Below, piece after piece: positions 41,604-49,586 of a DNA stretch of 64,000 bases; position 1 is the stretch's first letter; each line of letters opens with the position of its first letter. The position numbers and the translations under genes are program-made. The stretch is from positions 62,001 through 126,000 of the forward strand of contig NZ_JADWYK010000014.1 of assembly GCF_015773195.1 (NCBI RefSeq), written 5' to 3'. This DNA comes from Hymenobacter guriensis (GTDB taxonomy: Bacteria; Bacteroidota; Bacteroidia; Cytophagales; Hymenobacteraceae). The notes under the pieces are model-generated. The model saw only the letters and a list, made by a program, of their open reading frames with translations. It ran no database searches and was not told where the DNA came from.

Positions 41604-42836
41604 TTATTCCCGGTCGATGCGATACAGGCGGCCTTGGTCGGTGACGGTATACAAAGCGCCATCGGTGCCCTGCGCAATATCCCGGAAGCGTTGGCCTTCG
41701 CCGGCCAGCAACCGCTCTTCGCCCACCACCCGGTTGTTTTCAAGCACCAGACGCACGATATGCTGGCCGCTGAGGCAGCCAATAAACAGGTTGTTTTTCC
41801 AGCCGGCAATCCGGTCACTGCTATAAAACGTCATGCCGCTCGGCGACACCACCGGGTCCCAGTAATACACCGGCTGCTCAAGCCCCTCGCGCTGCTGGAT
41901 GGCACTGCCCACGGGCTGCCCGCTGTACTCGATACCGTAGGTTATGGTCGGCCACCCATAGTTAGCGCCGCTTTGGAGGCGGTTAAGCTCGTCGCCGCCG
42001 CGGGGGCCGTGCTCACTTTGCCAGGCCTCCCCGGTTACGGGATGAATGGCCAGCCCCTGCGGATTCCGATGCCCAATGGAGAACAGCTCGGGACGGGCGC
42101 CCGCTGCGCCAAAAGCCGGGTTCCCGGGTGCCGGCTGCCCATCCTTCGTGATGCGGATAATCTTACCCAAGGCCGACGCTACGGCCTGCGCCTGGGGCCG
42201 CGTAGCCAGGTCCGACCGCTCACCAGTGCTCACCAGCAGGTTGCCGGTGCGGTCAAACACTACGCGGCCGCCATAGTGCAGCGTGCCGTCGTACGCTGGC
42301 TCGGCCCGGTAAATCACGGTGGCTCCTTCCAGGGCCTGGTCGTTGTCGGCGAGCCGGCCCTTGGCAATGGCCGTCAGGTTGCCCCCCGGGCGGGCTTCCG
42401 AAAACGACCAGTATACCATGCGGTTGGTCGCAAAATCAGGGTCGAGGCACAAACCCAGCAGGCCTCCCTGTCCGGCCGCATTAACCGGCGGTATGCCCGT
42501 AATGGGCGCGCTTACCGCGCCGGAAGCGCTGACAATCCGCAAACGGCCGGCCTTCTCGGTCACCAGCAAGCGGCCATCGGGCAGGCTGGTGATGCCCCAG
42601 GGGTTGGCCAGCGAGGACGTGAGGATGGTTGCCCGGTAGCTGCCGGCAGGGGTGGTGACGCCATTCACGCGGGTTTGGCCGGTAAAAGCCGGCCGGTAGT
42701 TGGTATTGGCGGCTTTCGTTTCCACCGGAGAACCGGCCAGATCATTCGTGGCCGGGTCGGCTGCCGTATCGTTTTTGCGGGAACAGGAAAGCAAGGCCAG
42801 CGAGCAGCCAAGGATGCAAAGCAGGGACTGATTCAT
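41604..42836 (-). CDS. PQQ-dependent sugar dehydrogenase (GDH/sorbosone type), lipoprotein
   Basis: This 410-residue protein has a lipobox LALLSC near residue 18, then a six-bladed propeller of the glucose/sorbosone dehydrogenase family. Conserved segments are NPWGITSLPDGRLLVTEKAG, GQGGLLGLCLDPDF, IGHRNPQGLAIHPVTGEAWQ and EHGPRGGDELN. These enzymes oxidise aldoses with pyrroloquinoline quinone in the envelope. PQQ synthesis genes are not in the window. The start is the ATG before the signal peptide. It is divergent from the AT-rich gene at 43161. Confidence 0.93.
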   Translation of the reverse strand: MNQSLLCILGCSLALLSCSRKNDTAADPATNDLAGSPVETKAANTNYRPAFTGQTRVNGVTTPAGSYRATILTSSLANPWGITSLPDGRLLVTEKAGRLRIVSASGAVSAPITGIPPVNAAGQGGLLGLCLDPDFATNRMVYWSFSEARPGGNLTAIAKGRLADNDQALEGATVIYRAEPAYDGTLHYGGRVVFDRTGNLLVSTGERSDLATRPQAQAVASALGKIIRITKDGQPAPGNPAFGAAGARPELFSIGHRNPQGLAIHPVTGEAWQSEHGPRGGDELNRLQSGANYGWPTITYGIEYSGQPVGSAIQQREGLEQPVYYWDPVVSPSGMTFYSSDRIAGWKNNLFIGCLSGQHIVRLVLENNRVVGEERLLAGEGQRFRDIAQGTDGALYTVTDQGRLYRIDRE

Positions 42837-43160
42837 AGATGAAAGATTGAGCGGGTAGTTCCCTTGTAACGCTCTTCCCTCGACTGCGGCCGAATCTTCC
42901 GTTGATTTCCCTATGGTGCCTGCTAAGCCCAGCCAGCGTATTATCCGGGACTGGGAGTTGGATAGCGCCACGCTTCAGCGCTTAACCGGAAAACCGGGTT
43001 GCTGCCTTGCATTAAACGCCTTGAGCTTGTCCTGCGCCAAAGCAGCAGGACGCACGTAAAACATTCGCTTCCTACCTTGTCAGCTTCAACCCCCCACGAT
43101 TGGAGTCGACACCCCGTCGCTGCTTGGGTAGCTTCTTTACACAATACGGTTAAATGTGAT
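42837..43160. other. 324-nt divergent gap with repeat copy
   Basis: It contains one copy of the 46-nt GH92-upstream sequence (43045-43090) including TACCTTGT. Upstream of it nothing definite was seen. The minus-strand sugar dehydrogenase promoter was not identified. Confidence 0.5.
43045..43090 (+). repeat. Copy A of the GH92 upstream region (46 nt)
   Basis: It shares 40 of 46 positions with 44159-44204, including gcaggacgcacgtaaaa and cagcttcaac, and a TACCTTGT promoter-like core at 43073-43080. It is detached from the GH92-start remnant at 43692 by a 600-nt insertion. Confidence 0.8.
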
Positions 43161-43640
43161 ATGGATAAGACAGAAGTTCGAATAGTTGATGGGGCGGACA
43201 AAGAAATTTTCAAGTTCTGTTACACCGATGGAAGTACAAAATACGAATACTTAAACCATGTCAAGCAGGAAATTATTCAGGTACTACTGGCTTTGGCAGC
43301 TAATTATACAAACCTTTCGGTGGATGATGTTGTCGACCATTTGGAGTGTGTCGAAGAAACACAATATCTATTTTCCATTGAGGTATTTGCATACCTAAAC
43401 TCCCAAATTGATTTTTTTAAACAAGAAGAGTGGAATAATATCATTGGTGTGACGAAGATATTTATTGATCTGTTAAAGCCAGGATGGTGGGATGAAATCA
43501 GAAGTACTAGCCACCAAGAATGGCAGGAGCTAAGACAGAATGCAAACGAGCTTCTGACGAGACTTAATATTCAGTATCAGGACTCTGTTGACTACGTGGA
43601 CCAGCATATGCATTTTGACATTCTGCGAGTTGTTTGCTGA
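43161..43640 (+). CDS. Acidic protein of unknown function
   Basis: This 159-residue soluble protein is acidic, with SVDDVVDHLECVEETQYL, FFKQEEWNNIIGVTKIF and a closing YVDQHMHFDILRV. No named family was recognised. Its DNA is much more AT-rich than the flanking genes. It sits inside an insertion between two detached pieces of a duplicated GH92 5' region. Acidic size and context resemble immunity proteins of polymorphic toxins, but no toxin is in the window, so that is a weak inference. Confidence 0.65.
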   Translation: MDKTEVRIVDGADKEIFKFCYTDGSTKYEYLNHVKQEIIQVLLALAANYTNLSVDDVVDHLECVEETQYLFSIEVFAYLNSQIDFFKQEEWNNIIGVTKIFIDLLKPGWWDEIRSTSHQEWQELRQNANELLTRLNIQYQDSVDYVDQHMHFDILRVVC

Positions 43641-43691
43641 AAAACGTACTTTTCAGATACATGCTTGCCTTTCCAACTTCCACGTCCTCAA

Positions 43692-43745
43692 CCGAAGCTG
43701 ATGAAACTACCGCCGCTTACTGCGCTGGCCCTAAACTACTATTGA
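43692..43745 (+). pseudogene. Remnant of a GH92 start region
   Basis: The first 37 nt repeat the start of the GH92 gene (ccgaagctgatgaaactac, then ccgccgcttactgcgct). The frame from ATG 43701 reads MKLPPLTALALNYY and stops. The intact gene begins MKLLPLAALLFA at 44222. It is a decayed duplicate, too short to be a gene. Confidence 0.7.
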
Positions 43746-43753
43746 AAAACTGA

Positions 43754-44143
43754 ATGAAGTACACTTGGCTAGGTTTGTACACGCTGATATCTGTAGCAGT
43801 TCAGCCTGATCAAAGAATTATAGGAACGTATTACTCTGTTGGCGACAGATTCGAGAAGCATTCAACGATTACGCTGAAGCCAGATGGAGTATTTGTCTAT
43901 TCGGCTGGTGTAGGTGGCTGTCAGGTTGAGGTTACAGGTAAGTGGCGAGTGGAAAGAAATAGGCTGTATCTGATTAACGACAAAGAGTTTCAGAATAATC
44001 CTACTGATACCAGCCGTTGGCATCCCTTTTACCCTGATATGAGTTTATCTGCGTGGAAGCTAAGCGTAAATGCAATCAAGCCACTACGGCCAGTACATAG
44101 TGGCTGCGTTGTGGATGGGAGAAGGCATGTTAGAGGGAGGTAA
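43754..44143 (+). CDS. Small probable secreted protein, unknown function
   Basis: This 129-residue protein starts with a hydrophobic segment (MKYTWLGLYTLISVAVQ) that may be a signal peptide or anchor. A beta-rich body follows (IIGTYYSVGDRF, STITLKPDGVFVYSAG, CQVEVTGKWRVERNRLYLI) similar in style to lipocalin-like Bacteroidota proteins. I cannot assign a family. It is AT-richer than neighbours and lies within the duplicated GH92 5' region, 8 nt after the remnant and 15 nt before repeat copy B. The basic end (GRRHVRGR) may be altered by the rearrangement. Confidence 0.55.
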   Translation: MKYTWLGLYTLISVAVQPDQRIIGTYYSVGDRFEKHSTITLKPDGVFVYSAGVGGCQVEVTGKWRVERNRLYLINDKEFQNNPTDTSRWHPFYPDMSLSAWKLSVNAIKPLRPVHSGCVVDGRRHVRGR

Positions 44144-44158
44144 CGAATGGTTTTAGTT

Positions 44159-44204
44159 GCAGGACGCACGTAAAATATTCACTTGTTACCTTGCCAGCTT
44201 CAAC
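44159..44204 (+). repeat. Copy B of the GH92 upstream region (46 nt)
   Basis: This copy directly precedes the GH92 start and contains TACCTTGC at 44187-44194, a TAnnTTGC promoter variant. It differs from copy A at six positions. Confidence 0.8.
44187..44194 (+). promoter_or_regulatory. Promoter-like TACCTTGC element for GH92
   Basis: TAnnTTGC variant 27 nt before the GH92 ATG. It is conserved in the duplicate upstream copy. Confidence 0.5.
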
Positions 44205-44221
44205 GCCCCTTCCCGAAGCTG

Positions 44222-46519
44222 ATGAAACTACTGCCACTGGCCGCGCTGCTTTTCGCGTCCTTTCCAACCTTCGCCCAGAAAGCAAAGCCCACCGAAAACC
44301 TGGTGCAGTACGCCAAGCCGCTGGTGGGTACGGCCCGGATGGGGCACACATATCCAGGGGCTACGGTGCCCTTCGGCATGGTGCAACTCTCGCCCGATAC
44401 CGACACGCTCAGCTACGAGCTGAACGGCAAGTACAATCCCAAAGTGTACGAGTACTGCGCCGGCTACCAGTACGCTGATAAAACCATCGTCGGTTTCTCG
44501 CACACCCACTTCAGCGGCACCGGTCACTCCGATCTGGGCGACTTTCTGGTGATGCCCACCACCGGCCCGCTCCAGCTCAACCCCGGCACCGCCGACCAGC
44601 CCGAGCGCGGATTCCGCTCCCGGTTTTCGCACCAGAACGAGTTAGCCGAGCCCGCCTACTACCGCGTCAAGCTCGACGACCACAACATTCTGGCCGAGCT
44701 GACGGCCTCCAACCGGGTGGGGATGCACCAGTACACGTTCCCGCAGTCCGAGCAGGCGCACATCATTCTCGACCTCACGGCCGGCATCTACAACTATCCC
44801 GATAAGAACGTCTGGACCTTTGTGCGGGTGGAAAACGACACGCTCGTGACCGGCTACCGCCAAACCCACGGCTGGGCCCGCACCCGCACCGAGTACTTCG
44901 CCATGAGCTTCTCGAAGCCGTTCGTGAGCTACGGCAGCCGCAACCTGTCCAAGAAACAAGTGTACCGCGGCTTCTGGGGCCGCTTCGACCAGACCAAAAA
45001 CTTCCCCGAACTGGCCGGCGAGCAGCTGCGCCTGTTCTTCGACTTTAAGACCACGGCCGGGGAGAAGGTAAAAGTGAAAATGGCCTTGTCGGGCGTGAGC
45101 ACCGAGGGCGCGCTGCGCAATATGCGGGCCGAAGTGCCGGGCTGGGATTTCGAGGCGGTGAAGCGGGCGGGGCAGGCGCTGTGGCAGCAGGAGCTGGGCA
45201 AAGTGGTAATTGAGTCGCCGAAGCGGACGGACAAGGAGAACTTCTACACGGCCATGTACCACGCGGCCCTCAGCCCCACCACCTATATGGACGTGGACGG
45301 CCAGTACCGCGGCCTTGACCAGAATATCCATAAGGCCGAAGGCTTCACCAACTACACCTCGTTTTCGCTCTGGGACACCTACCGCGCCTTGCATCCGCTC
45401 TACAACCTGCTGCAAACCAGGCGTAACGCCGACATGGTGCAGTCCATGCTGGCGCACTTCGACCAGAGCACGATGCACATGCTGCCCATCTGGAGCCACT
45501 ACGCCAACGAAAACTGGTGCATGATTGGCTACCATTCGGTGCCGGTGCTAGTGGATGCCGTGCTAAAAGGCGTGGTGCCCGCCGACCAGGCCCAGCGCGC
45601 CCTCGACGCCTGCGTGGCCACCGCCCACCAGCAGCGCTACGACGGCATCGGCCTATACGAGCAGCTGGGCTACGTGCCCGAAGACAAAAGCGGCGCGTCG
45701 GTTTCCAAAACGCTGGAATACGCCTACGACGACTGGTGCATTGCGCAACTAGCTAAGAAGCTGGGCAAGGCGGACATCGAAGCGGAGTTCAGTAAGCGCG
45801 CCCAAAACTGGCAGAACGTGTACGACCAGCGCATTGGCTTCATGCGCCCCCGCCTCGCCGACGGCTCCTTCCGCCCACGCTTCGACGTGCTCAGCACCCA
45901 CGACCAAGGCTTCATTGAGGGCAACGCCTGGAACTACAGCCTCTACGTGCCACAGGACCCGGCGGCGCTGATTGCCAAAATGGGCGGCGAAAAGAAGTTT
46001 CTGCCCCACCTGGATTCGCTGTTCACCATGCACCTGCCCGACAAGTTCTTCGCCGAAACCGAGGATATCACCCGCGACGGTATCATCGGCAACTACGTGC
46101 ACGGCAACGAGCCCGCCCACCACGTGGCCTACCTCTACAACTGGACCAGCCAGCCCTATAAAACCCAGGCTCGCGTGCGGATGATTCTGCCCAAGATGTA
46201 CCGCCCCACCCCTGACGGACTCGGCGGCAACGACGACTGCGGGCAGATGTCGGCCTGGTACATCTTCTCGGCCCTGGGCTTCTACCCCGTGGCTCCTGGC
46301 TCGCCGGAGTACGCCCTCGGCAGCCCCGCTGTGCACGGTGCCACCATCAACCTGGAAAACGGCAACACCTTTCGCATCACCGTCAAAAACCAGAGCGACA
46401 AGAATGTCTACGTGAAGGAAGCCCGCCTCAACGGCCAGAAACTCACGCGTCCATTTCTCCAGTATGCCGATGTGGTAAAGGGCGGGGAGTTGGTGTTTGT
46501 GATGGCGGGGAAACCGTGA
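44222..46519 (+). CDS. GH92 family glycoside hydrolase (alpha-mannosidase type)
   Basis: This 765-residue secreted enzyme has a signal peptide (MKLLPLAALLFASFPTFAQ) and full-length GH92 architecture. It has an N-terminal beta sandwich with PLVGTARMGHTYPGATVPFG and FSHTHFSGTGHSDLGDF. The (alpha/alpha)6 catalytic barrel follows with SFSLWDTYRALHPL, IGYHSVPVLVDA and TPDGLGGNDDCGQMSAW. GH92 enzymes are calcium-dependent exo-mannosidases acting mostly on alpha-1,2-mannose of N-glycans or yeast mannan. The ATG at 44222 is preferred because it starts the signal peptide. The next two genes may be independent accessory genes. Confidence 0.95.
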   Translation: MKLLPLAALLFASFPTFAQKAKPTENLVQYAKPLVGTARMGHTYPGATVPFGMVQLSPDTDTLSYELNGKYNPKVYEYCAGYQYADKTIVGFSHTHFSGTGHSDLGDFLVMPTTGPLQLNPGTADQPERGFRSRFSHQNELAEPAYYRVKLDDHNILAELTASNRVGMHQYTFPQSEQAHIILDLTAGIYNYPDKNVWTFVRVENDTLVTGYRQTHGWARTRTEYFAMSFSKPFVSYGSRNLSKKQVYRGFWGRFDQTKNFPELAGEQLRLFFDFKTTAGEKVKVKMALSGVSTEGALRNMRAEVPGWDFEAVKRAGQALWQQELGKVVIESPKRTDKENFYTAMYHAALSPTTYMDVDGQYRGLDQNIHKAEGFTNYTSFSLWDTYRALHPLYNLLQTRRNADMVQSMLAHFDQSTMHMLPIWSHYANENWCMIGYHSVPVLVDAVLKGVVPADQAQRALDACVATAHQQRYDGIGLYEQLGYVPEDKSGASVSKTLEYAYDDWCIAQLAKKLGKADIEAEFSKRAQNWQNVYDQRIGFMRPRLADGSFRPRFDVLSTHDQGFIEGNAWNYSLYVPQDPAALIAKMGGEKKFLPHLDSLFTMHLPDKFFAETEDITRDGIIGNYVHGNEPAHHVAYLYNWTSQPYKTQARVRMILPKMYRPTPDGLGGNDDCGQMSAWYIFSALGFYPVAPGSPEYALGSPAVHGATINLENGNTFRITVKNQSDKNVYVKEARLNGQKLTRPFLQYADVVKGGELVFVMAGKP

Positions 46520-46542
46520 GGCTATAACAACACACAGAAAAC

Positions 46543-47160
46543 ATGTCAAGCCTTGAATTACCAAAAACAACCCGTTTCGCTGGAAAAAGCGAAGTGCCGC
46601 GTTCTTACTGGGATAAAATTGCCGCACGCCTGGAAGCACATTTTGTTGAGGGCTATGTGCTGTCAGATGTGGAAGATCCCCAACAGTTGTTTCGTTTCTA
46701 TGCCGAAATAAACATTAATAATTCGCGCTTGTGGCAGCTGTTTAAGGACTTAGCAGCCATACTGCCAGATGTATGCGCTTGCCTTTTCTGCCCGTATGGA
46801 GATGAGGTGACTTACGGCGAGTATCAGGACAAAGAGCTGACACTAGCCGTACTGGGCTCTTTAAAAAGTGAGCTGGCCGCAGACTGCCGCTTAGAGTTCG
46901 GGCTTATCTACAACGATGAAGAAACGTTAATAGAAATCTATGTGGCGGAATCGAAGTTTGTCAAGGTATGGGGTATAGACCGGCCGCACTTCGAGCAGAT
47001 TATGAAGCAGTACGGCATTCCGGAATTTGAGAAAATGCGTTTTGTGGATGAGTTTCCCAAAGTGGTGGTCCCTCTGACAACGCTAGATTCACAAGCCAAG
47101 TCGACCGAAGAAGTACTTAACTTGCTAACAAAAGCATTTGCACCTGAAGGCCGGGAATAA
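46543..47160 (+). CDS. Acidic soluble protein of unknown function
   Basis: This 205-residue soluble protein contains EDPQQLFRFYAEININNSRL, LCPYGDE-like and FGLIYNDEETLIEIYV segments, and ends in EGRE. It resembles small acidic accessory or immunity proteins but no named family was recognised. It is AT-richer than the GH92 gene 23 nt upstream and is followed by two hairpins that end both this gene and the convergent small gene. It could be read through from GH92. Confidence 0.65.
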   Translation: MSSLELPKTTRFAGKSEVPRSYWDKIAARLEAHFVEGYVLSDVEDPQQLFRFYAEININNSRLWQLFKDLAAILPDVCACLFCPYGDEVTYGEYQDKELTLAVLGSLKSELAADCRLEFGLIYNDEETLIEIYVAESKFVKVWGIDRPHFEQIMKQYGIPEFEKMRFVDEFPKVVVPLTTLDSQAKSTEEVLNLLTKAFAPEGRE

Positions 47161-47242
47161 GTAACCGCTGCCAGTGAGCCTCTATGACGCATTTTGCCAG
47201 CACAATGTTGGGAACCGCAGAGCAAGGGCACCAGTTGGGTAA

Positions 47243-47303
47243 TGTGCGCCTACTGCAGCAGTAGCGCACAAAAACGCCCCATCCTGATAGGAATGGGGCG
47301 TTT
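47243..47303. terminator. Two adjacent hairpins (convergent terminator)
   Basis: The first is tgtgcgcctactgc / gcagtagcgcaca-like (47243-47270). The second is aaacgccccatt-like with a short loop (47271-47303) and a T-run. They separate the 46543 gene from the convergent small gene. Confidence 0.8.
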
Positions 47304-47324
47304 GCATAATCAGTGGCGGACCGC

Positions 47325-47546
47325 TTACCAGGGCTTGCTGGCGACTTTGTTTTTGTTGCGGTTGTAGAGGTAAGCAGCCCCGGCAGCCAGCAGGGCACCG
47401 CCCAGCAGCTTGCGGTTCATACCCCCGGGACGAGCGGAGGTATCATACGTTCCAGTGGTTGGGTTTACGGCAGTACGTCCGCCAAACAGGCCTGAAAGCA
47501 GGCCCCCCATAGTGCCGCTCGGGCGGTCAGAACCAAATATGCTCAT
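47325..47546 (-). CDS. Small Gly-rich probable membrane-anchored protein
   Basis: This 73-residue protein is glycine-rich with GGLLSGLFGGRTAVN, a hydrophobic segment LLGGALLAAGAAYLY near the C-terminus, then a basic NRNKNKVASKPW. It looks like a one-helix tail-anchored protein of a kind common in Bacteroidota and of unknown function. The start ATG 47546 is preferred over a frame 42 nt upstream. It is convergent with the 46543 gene and divergent from the GH2-like gene. Confidence 0.6.
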   Translation of the reverse strand: MSIFGSDRPSGTMGGLLSGLFGGRTAVNPTTGTYDTSARPGGMNRKLLGGALLAAGAAYLYNRNKNKVASKPW

Positions 47547-47718
47547 GATTGACAAGGAAAATGGTGTAGGCTCCGTAACGTACGCCAAGGCCCCATTGTT
47601 GTGTACAGCTGCACTTGTTAAAGTTCCGCTCGGCTAAAACTGGCGCCAGTTGGGTTGCCCAATGGCGTCTTCCGGGCTCCGGCTGGCGGTTGAGTTGGTG
47701 GGTATGCCAAACGCGTGC

Positions 47719-47726
47719 TAGCTTTA
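47719..47726 (+). promoter_or_regulatory. Promoter-like TAGCTTTA element
   Basis: One mismatch from TAnnTTTG (last base), 34 nt before the GH2-like ATG. Confidence 0.45.
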
Positions 47727-47760
47727 GGCCAATCCTTCCCGTTCTCTTTTCGCGCATCCC

Positions 47761-49035
47761 ATGAAGTTCCCTGTGTTGCTGGCGCTGCTGGCTTTTACCT
47801 CCGCGGCCTCCGCGCAAAATGGCCCCATCAAAGTTGAAGTAAAGCAAGCCGACGGCCGCTATGAGCTGCGGCGTGGCGGGCAGCCCTACTTTATCAAAGG
47901 CGCGGGCGGTGGACAGTTTCCGGAGCGCGTGCGGGCCTACGGCGGCAACTCCCTGCGCACCTGGAGCACCGATGGTGCCGACAAAATGCTGGTCGAAGCC
48001 CAAAAGAATGGCCTTACCGTGATGCTGGGCCTGGATGTAGCCCGCGAGCGGCACGGCTTCAACTACGACGACCCCCAGGCCGTGGCGGCCCAGCTGCAGA
48101 AGCTGCGCGCCGAAGTCATCAAGTACAAAGACAACCCCGCCGTGCTGTTCTGGGGCATCGGCAACGAGCTGAACCTGGAGTACAAGAACCCCAAGGTGTG
48201 GGACGCCGTGGAGCAGATTGCCCGCATGATTCACGAAGTGGACCCCAACCATCCTACCAGCACCGTGCTGGCGGGCATCAACCAGCCGGAAGTCGACTAT
48301 ATCAAGGCCAAGTGCCCCTCGGTGGACATTCTGAGCATCAACACCTACGCCGGGCTGGCAGCCATTCCGCAGCAGGTGCGCACCATGGGCTGGACCGGCC
48401 CCTACGTAGTAGCTGAGTGGGGGCCCACCGGCCACTGGGAAAGCCCCGTAACGCCCTGGAAAGCCTCGGTGGAGGAAACCAGCAGTCAGAAAGCCGCCGT
48501 GTACCAGAGCCGCTACGAAGCCTCGGTGGCCAAGGATAAAACTCAGTGCCTGGGCACTTACGTGTTTCTGTGGGGCCAGAAACAGGAGCGCACACCCACC
48601 TGGTACGGCATCTTCACCGAAGATGGCAAGGAGTCGGAAGTAGTGGATGTGATGCAGTACCTGTGGAGCGGGCAGTGGCCCAAAAACCGCGCCCCGCACC
48701 TAGCCTCGTTCACGCTGGATGGCAAGCAGGCTACCGACAACGTGCGGCTGCAGCCCGGCAAAGCCTACCCCGTGCAGGCCGCCGTATCGGACCCTGACAA
48801 GGACAAGCTAACCTACCGCTACGAGCTGCTGCCCGAAAGCACTGACCTGAAAACCGGCGGCGACCGGGAAAGCCGCCCCAGTGCCATTGCCGGACTGCTG
48901 CCGAAGGGCGCTACCGGCCAAACCACTCTTACCGCGCCCAAGCAGGAAGGTGCCTACCGCCTGTTCGTCTATGCCTACGACGGCCAGGACAACGTAGCCA
49001 CGGCCAACATCCCGTTTTATGTGGGTGGAAAGTAG
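47761..49035 (+). CDS. GH2-like TIM-barrel glycoside hydrolase
   Basis: This 424-residue secreted protein has a signal peptide (MKFPVLLALLAFTSAASAQ) and a TIM barrel related to GH2 and other clan GH-A families. The acid/base candidate is Glu136 in WGIGNELN and the nucleophile candidate Glu219 in VVAEWGPTG. C-terminal Ig-like beta domains follow (about residues 315-424). It lacks the N-terminal sandwich and jelly-roll domains of classical GH2, so substrate is open. Its 3' end is followed at once by a REP-like pair. Confidence 0.88.
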   Translation: MKFPVLLALLAFTSAASAQNGPIKVEVKQADGRYELRRGGQPYFIKGAGGGQFPERVRAYGGNSLRTWSTDGADKMLVEAQKNGLTVMLGLDVARERHGFNYDDPQAVAAQLQKLRAEVIKYKDNPAVLFWGIGNELNLEYKNPKVWDAVEQIARMIHEVDPNHPTSTVLAGINQPEVDYIKAKCPSVDILSINTYAGLAAIPQQVRTMGWTGPYVVAEWGPTGHWESPVTPWKASVEETSSQKAAVYQSRYEASVAKDKTQCLGTYVFLWGQKQERTPTWYGIFTEDGKESEVVDVMQYLWSGQWPKNRAPHLASFTLDGKQATDNVRLQPGKAYPVQAAVSDPDKDKLTYRYELLPESTDLKTGGDRESRPSAIAGLLPKGATGQTTLTAPKQEGAYRLFVYAYDGQDNVATANIPFYVGGK

Positions 49036-49134
49036 GTCGATGTAGGGGCGGGGCTTGCCCCCGCCCGCCGTTGAACCAACCTCGTGCTCGTGGTTCTATA
49101 CCGGGCGGGGGCAAGCCCCGTCCCTACAATTGAC
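49036..49134. repeat. REP-like inverted pair, family C
   Basis: Left arm 49036-49070 and right arm 49101-49134 are inverted copies sharing ggggcttgcccccgccc after a tgtagg-type edge. A ~30-nt spacer separates them. The pair begins 1 nt after the GH2-like stop and ends near the RhuM remnant, so it may also end the GH2-like transcript. Confidence 0.8.
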
Positions 49135-49180
49135 GTTCAAACTCGCTAATTCCCCTGATTGATCAGGTTCTCGACCAGCG

Positions 49181-49530
49181 TCACCATCGTGTGGCCACTT
49201 TGCTTCGCAGCTGCACCAGATACTGCCATAGCACGCCGGTAGCCCACTGCCGAAAGTGCGTCCCCCGCAATGATTTCACTCGATACCCAACGGAAATGAT
49301 TACGTCGAGGTTGTAGTGCTTCACGCGGAAGGGTTGTGCCATCGGCTGCAGTTGTCAAGGATTCCTCACTAACTGCGGTTTCCTCCAACTCGCCTCTTTG
49401 AAAACGTTGCGCACGTGCATCGTAACGTTTGGACGGAAACATCATACAGCTCCGCCATCTGGGCCTGCTTGAACGTCTCATTCTGGAGGTGTACTTCCAG
49501 CTGAGTTTGCCCGTTGGGGCAGGTAAAGAA
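49181..49530 (-). pseudogene. RhuM family protein, frameshifted remnant
   Basis: Three reading frames on the minus strand together give a RhuM-like protein. The N-terminal part reads ISFFTCPNGQTQLEVHLQNE then TFKQAQMAELYDVSVQT. The middle reads MHVRNVFKE, with GELEETAVSEESLTTAADG one nucleotide out of frame. The C-terminal part reads KHYNLDVIISVGYRVKSLRG then THFRQWATGVL and ends at TGA 49183-49181. At least two frameshifts and one small internal loss are visible, so it is dead. RhuM proteins are virulence-associated, phage-linked DNA-binding-like proteins of unknown biochemistry. Confidence 0.85.
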
Positions 49531-49586
49531 GGATATTAGACGTAGCGGGCATAGATAGTGTATAGGTAGGGCCGAAGGTGGAACAT

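Noticed and set aside
41379..42842. Long plus-strand frame opposite the sugar dehydrogenase
   Set aside because: Dehydrogenase propeller motifs on the minus strand are unambiguous.
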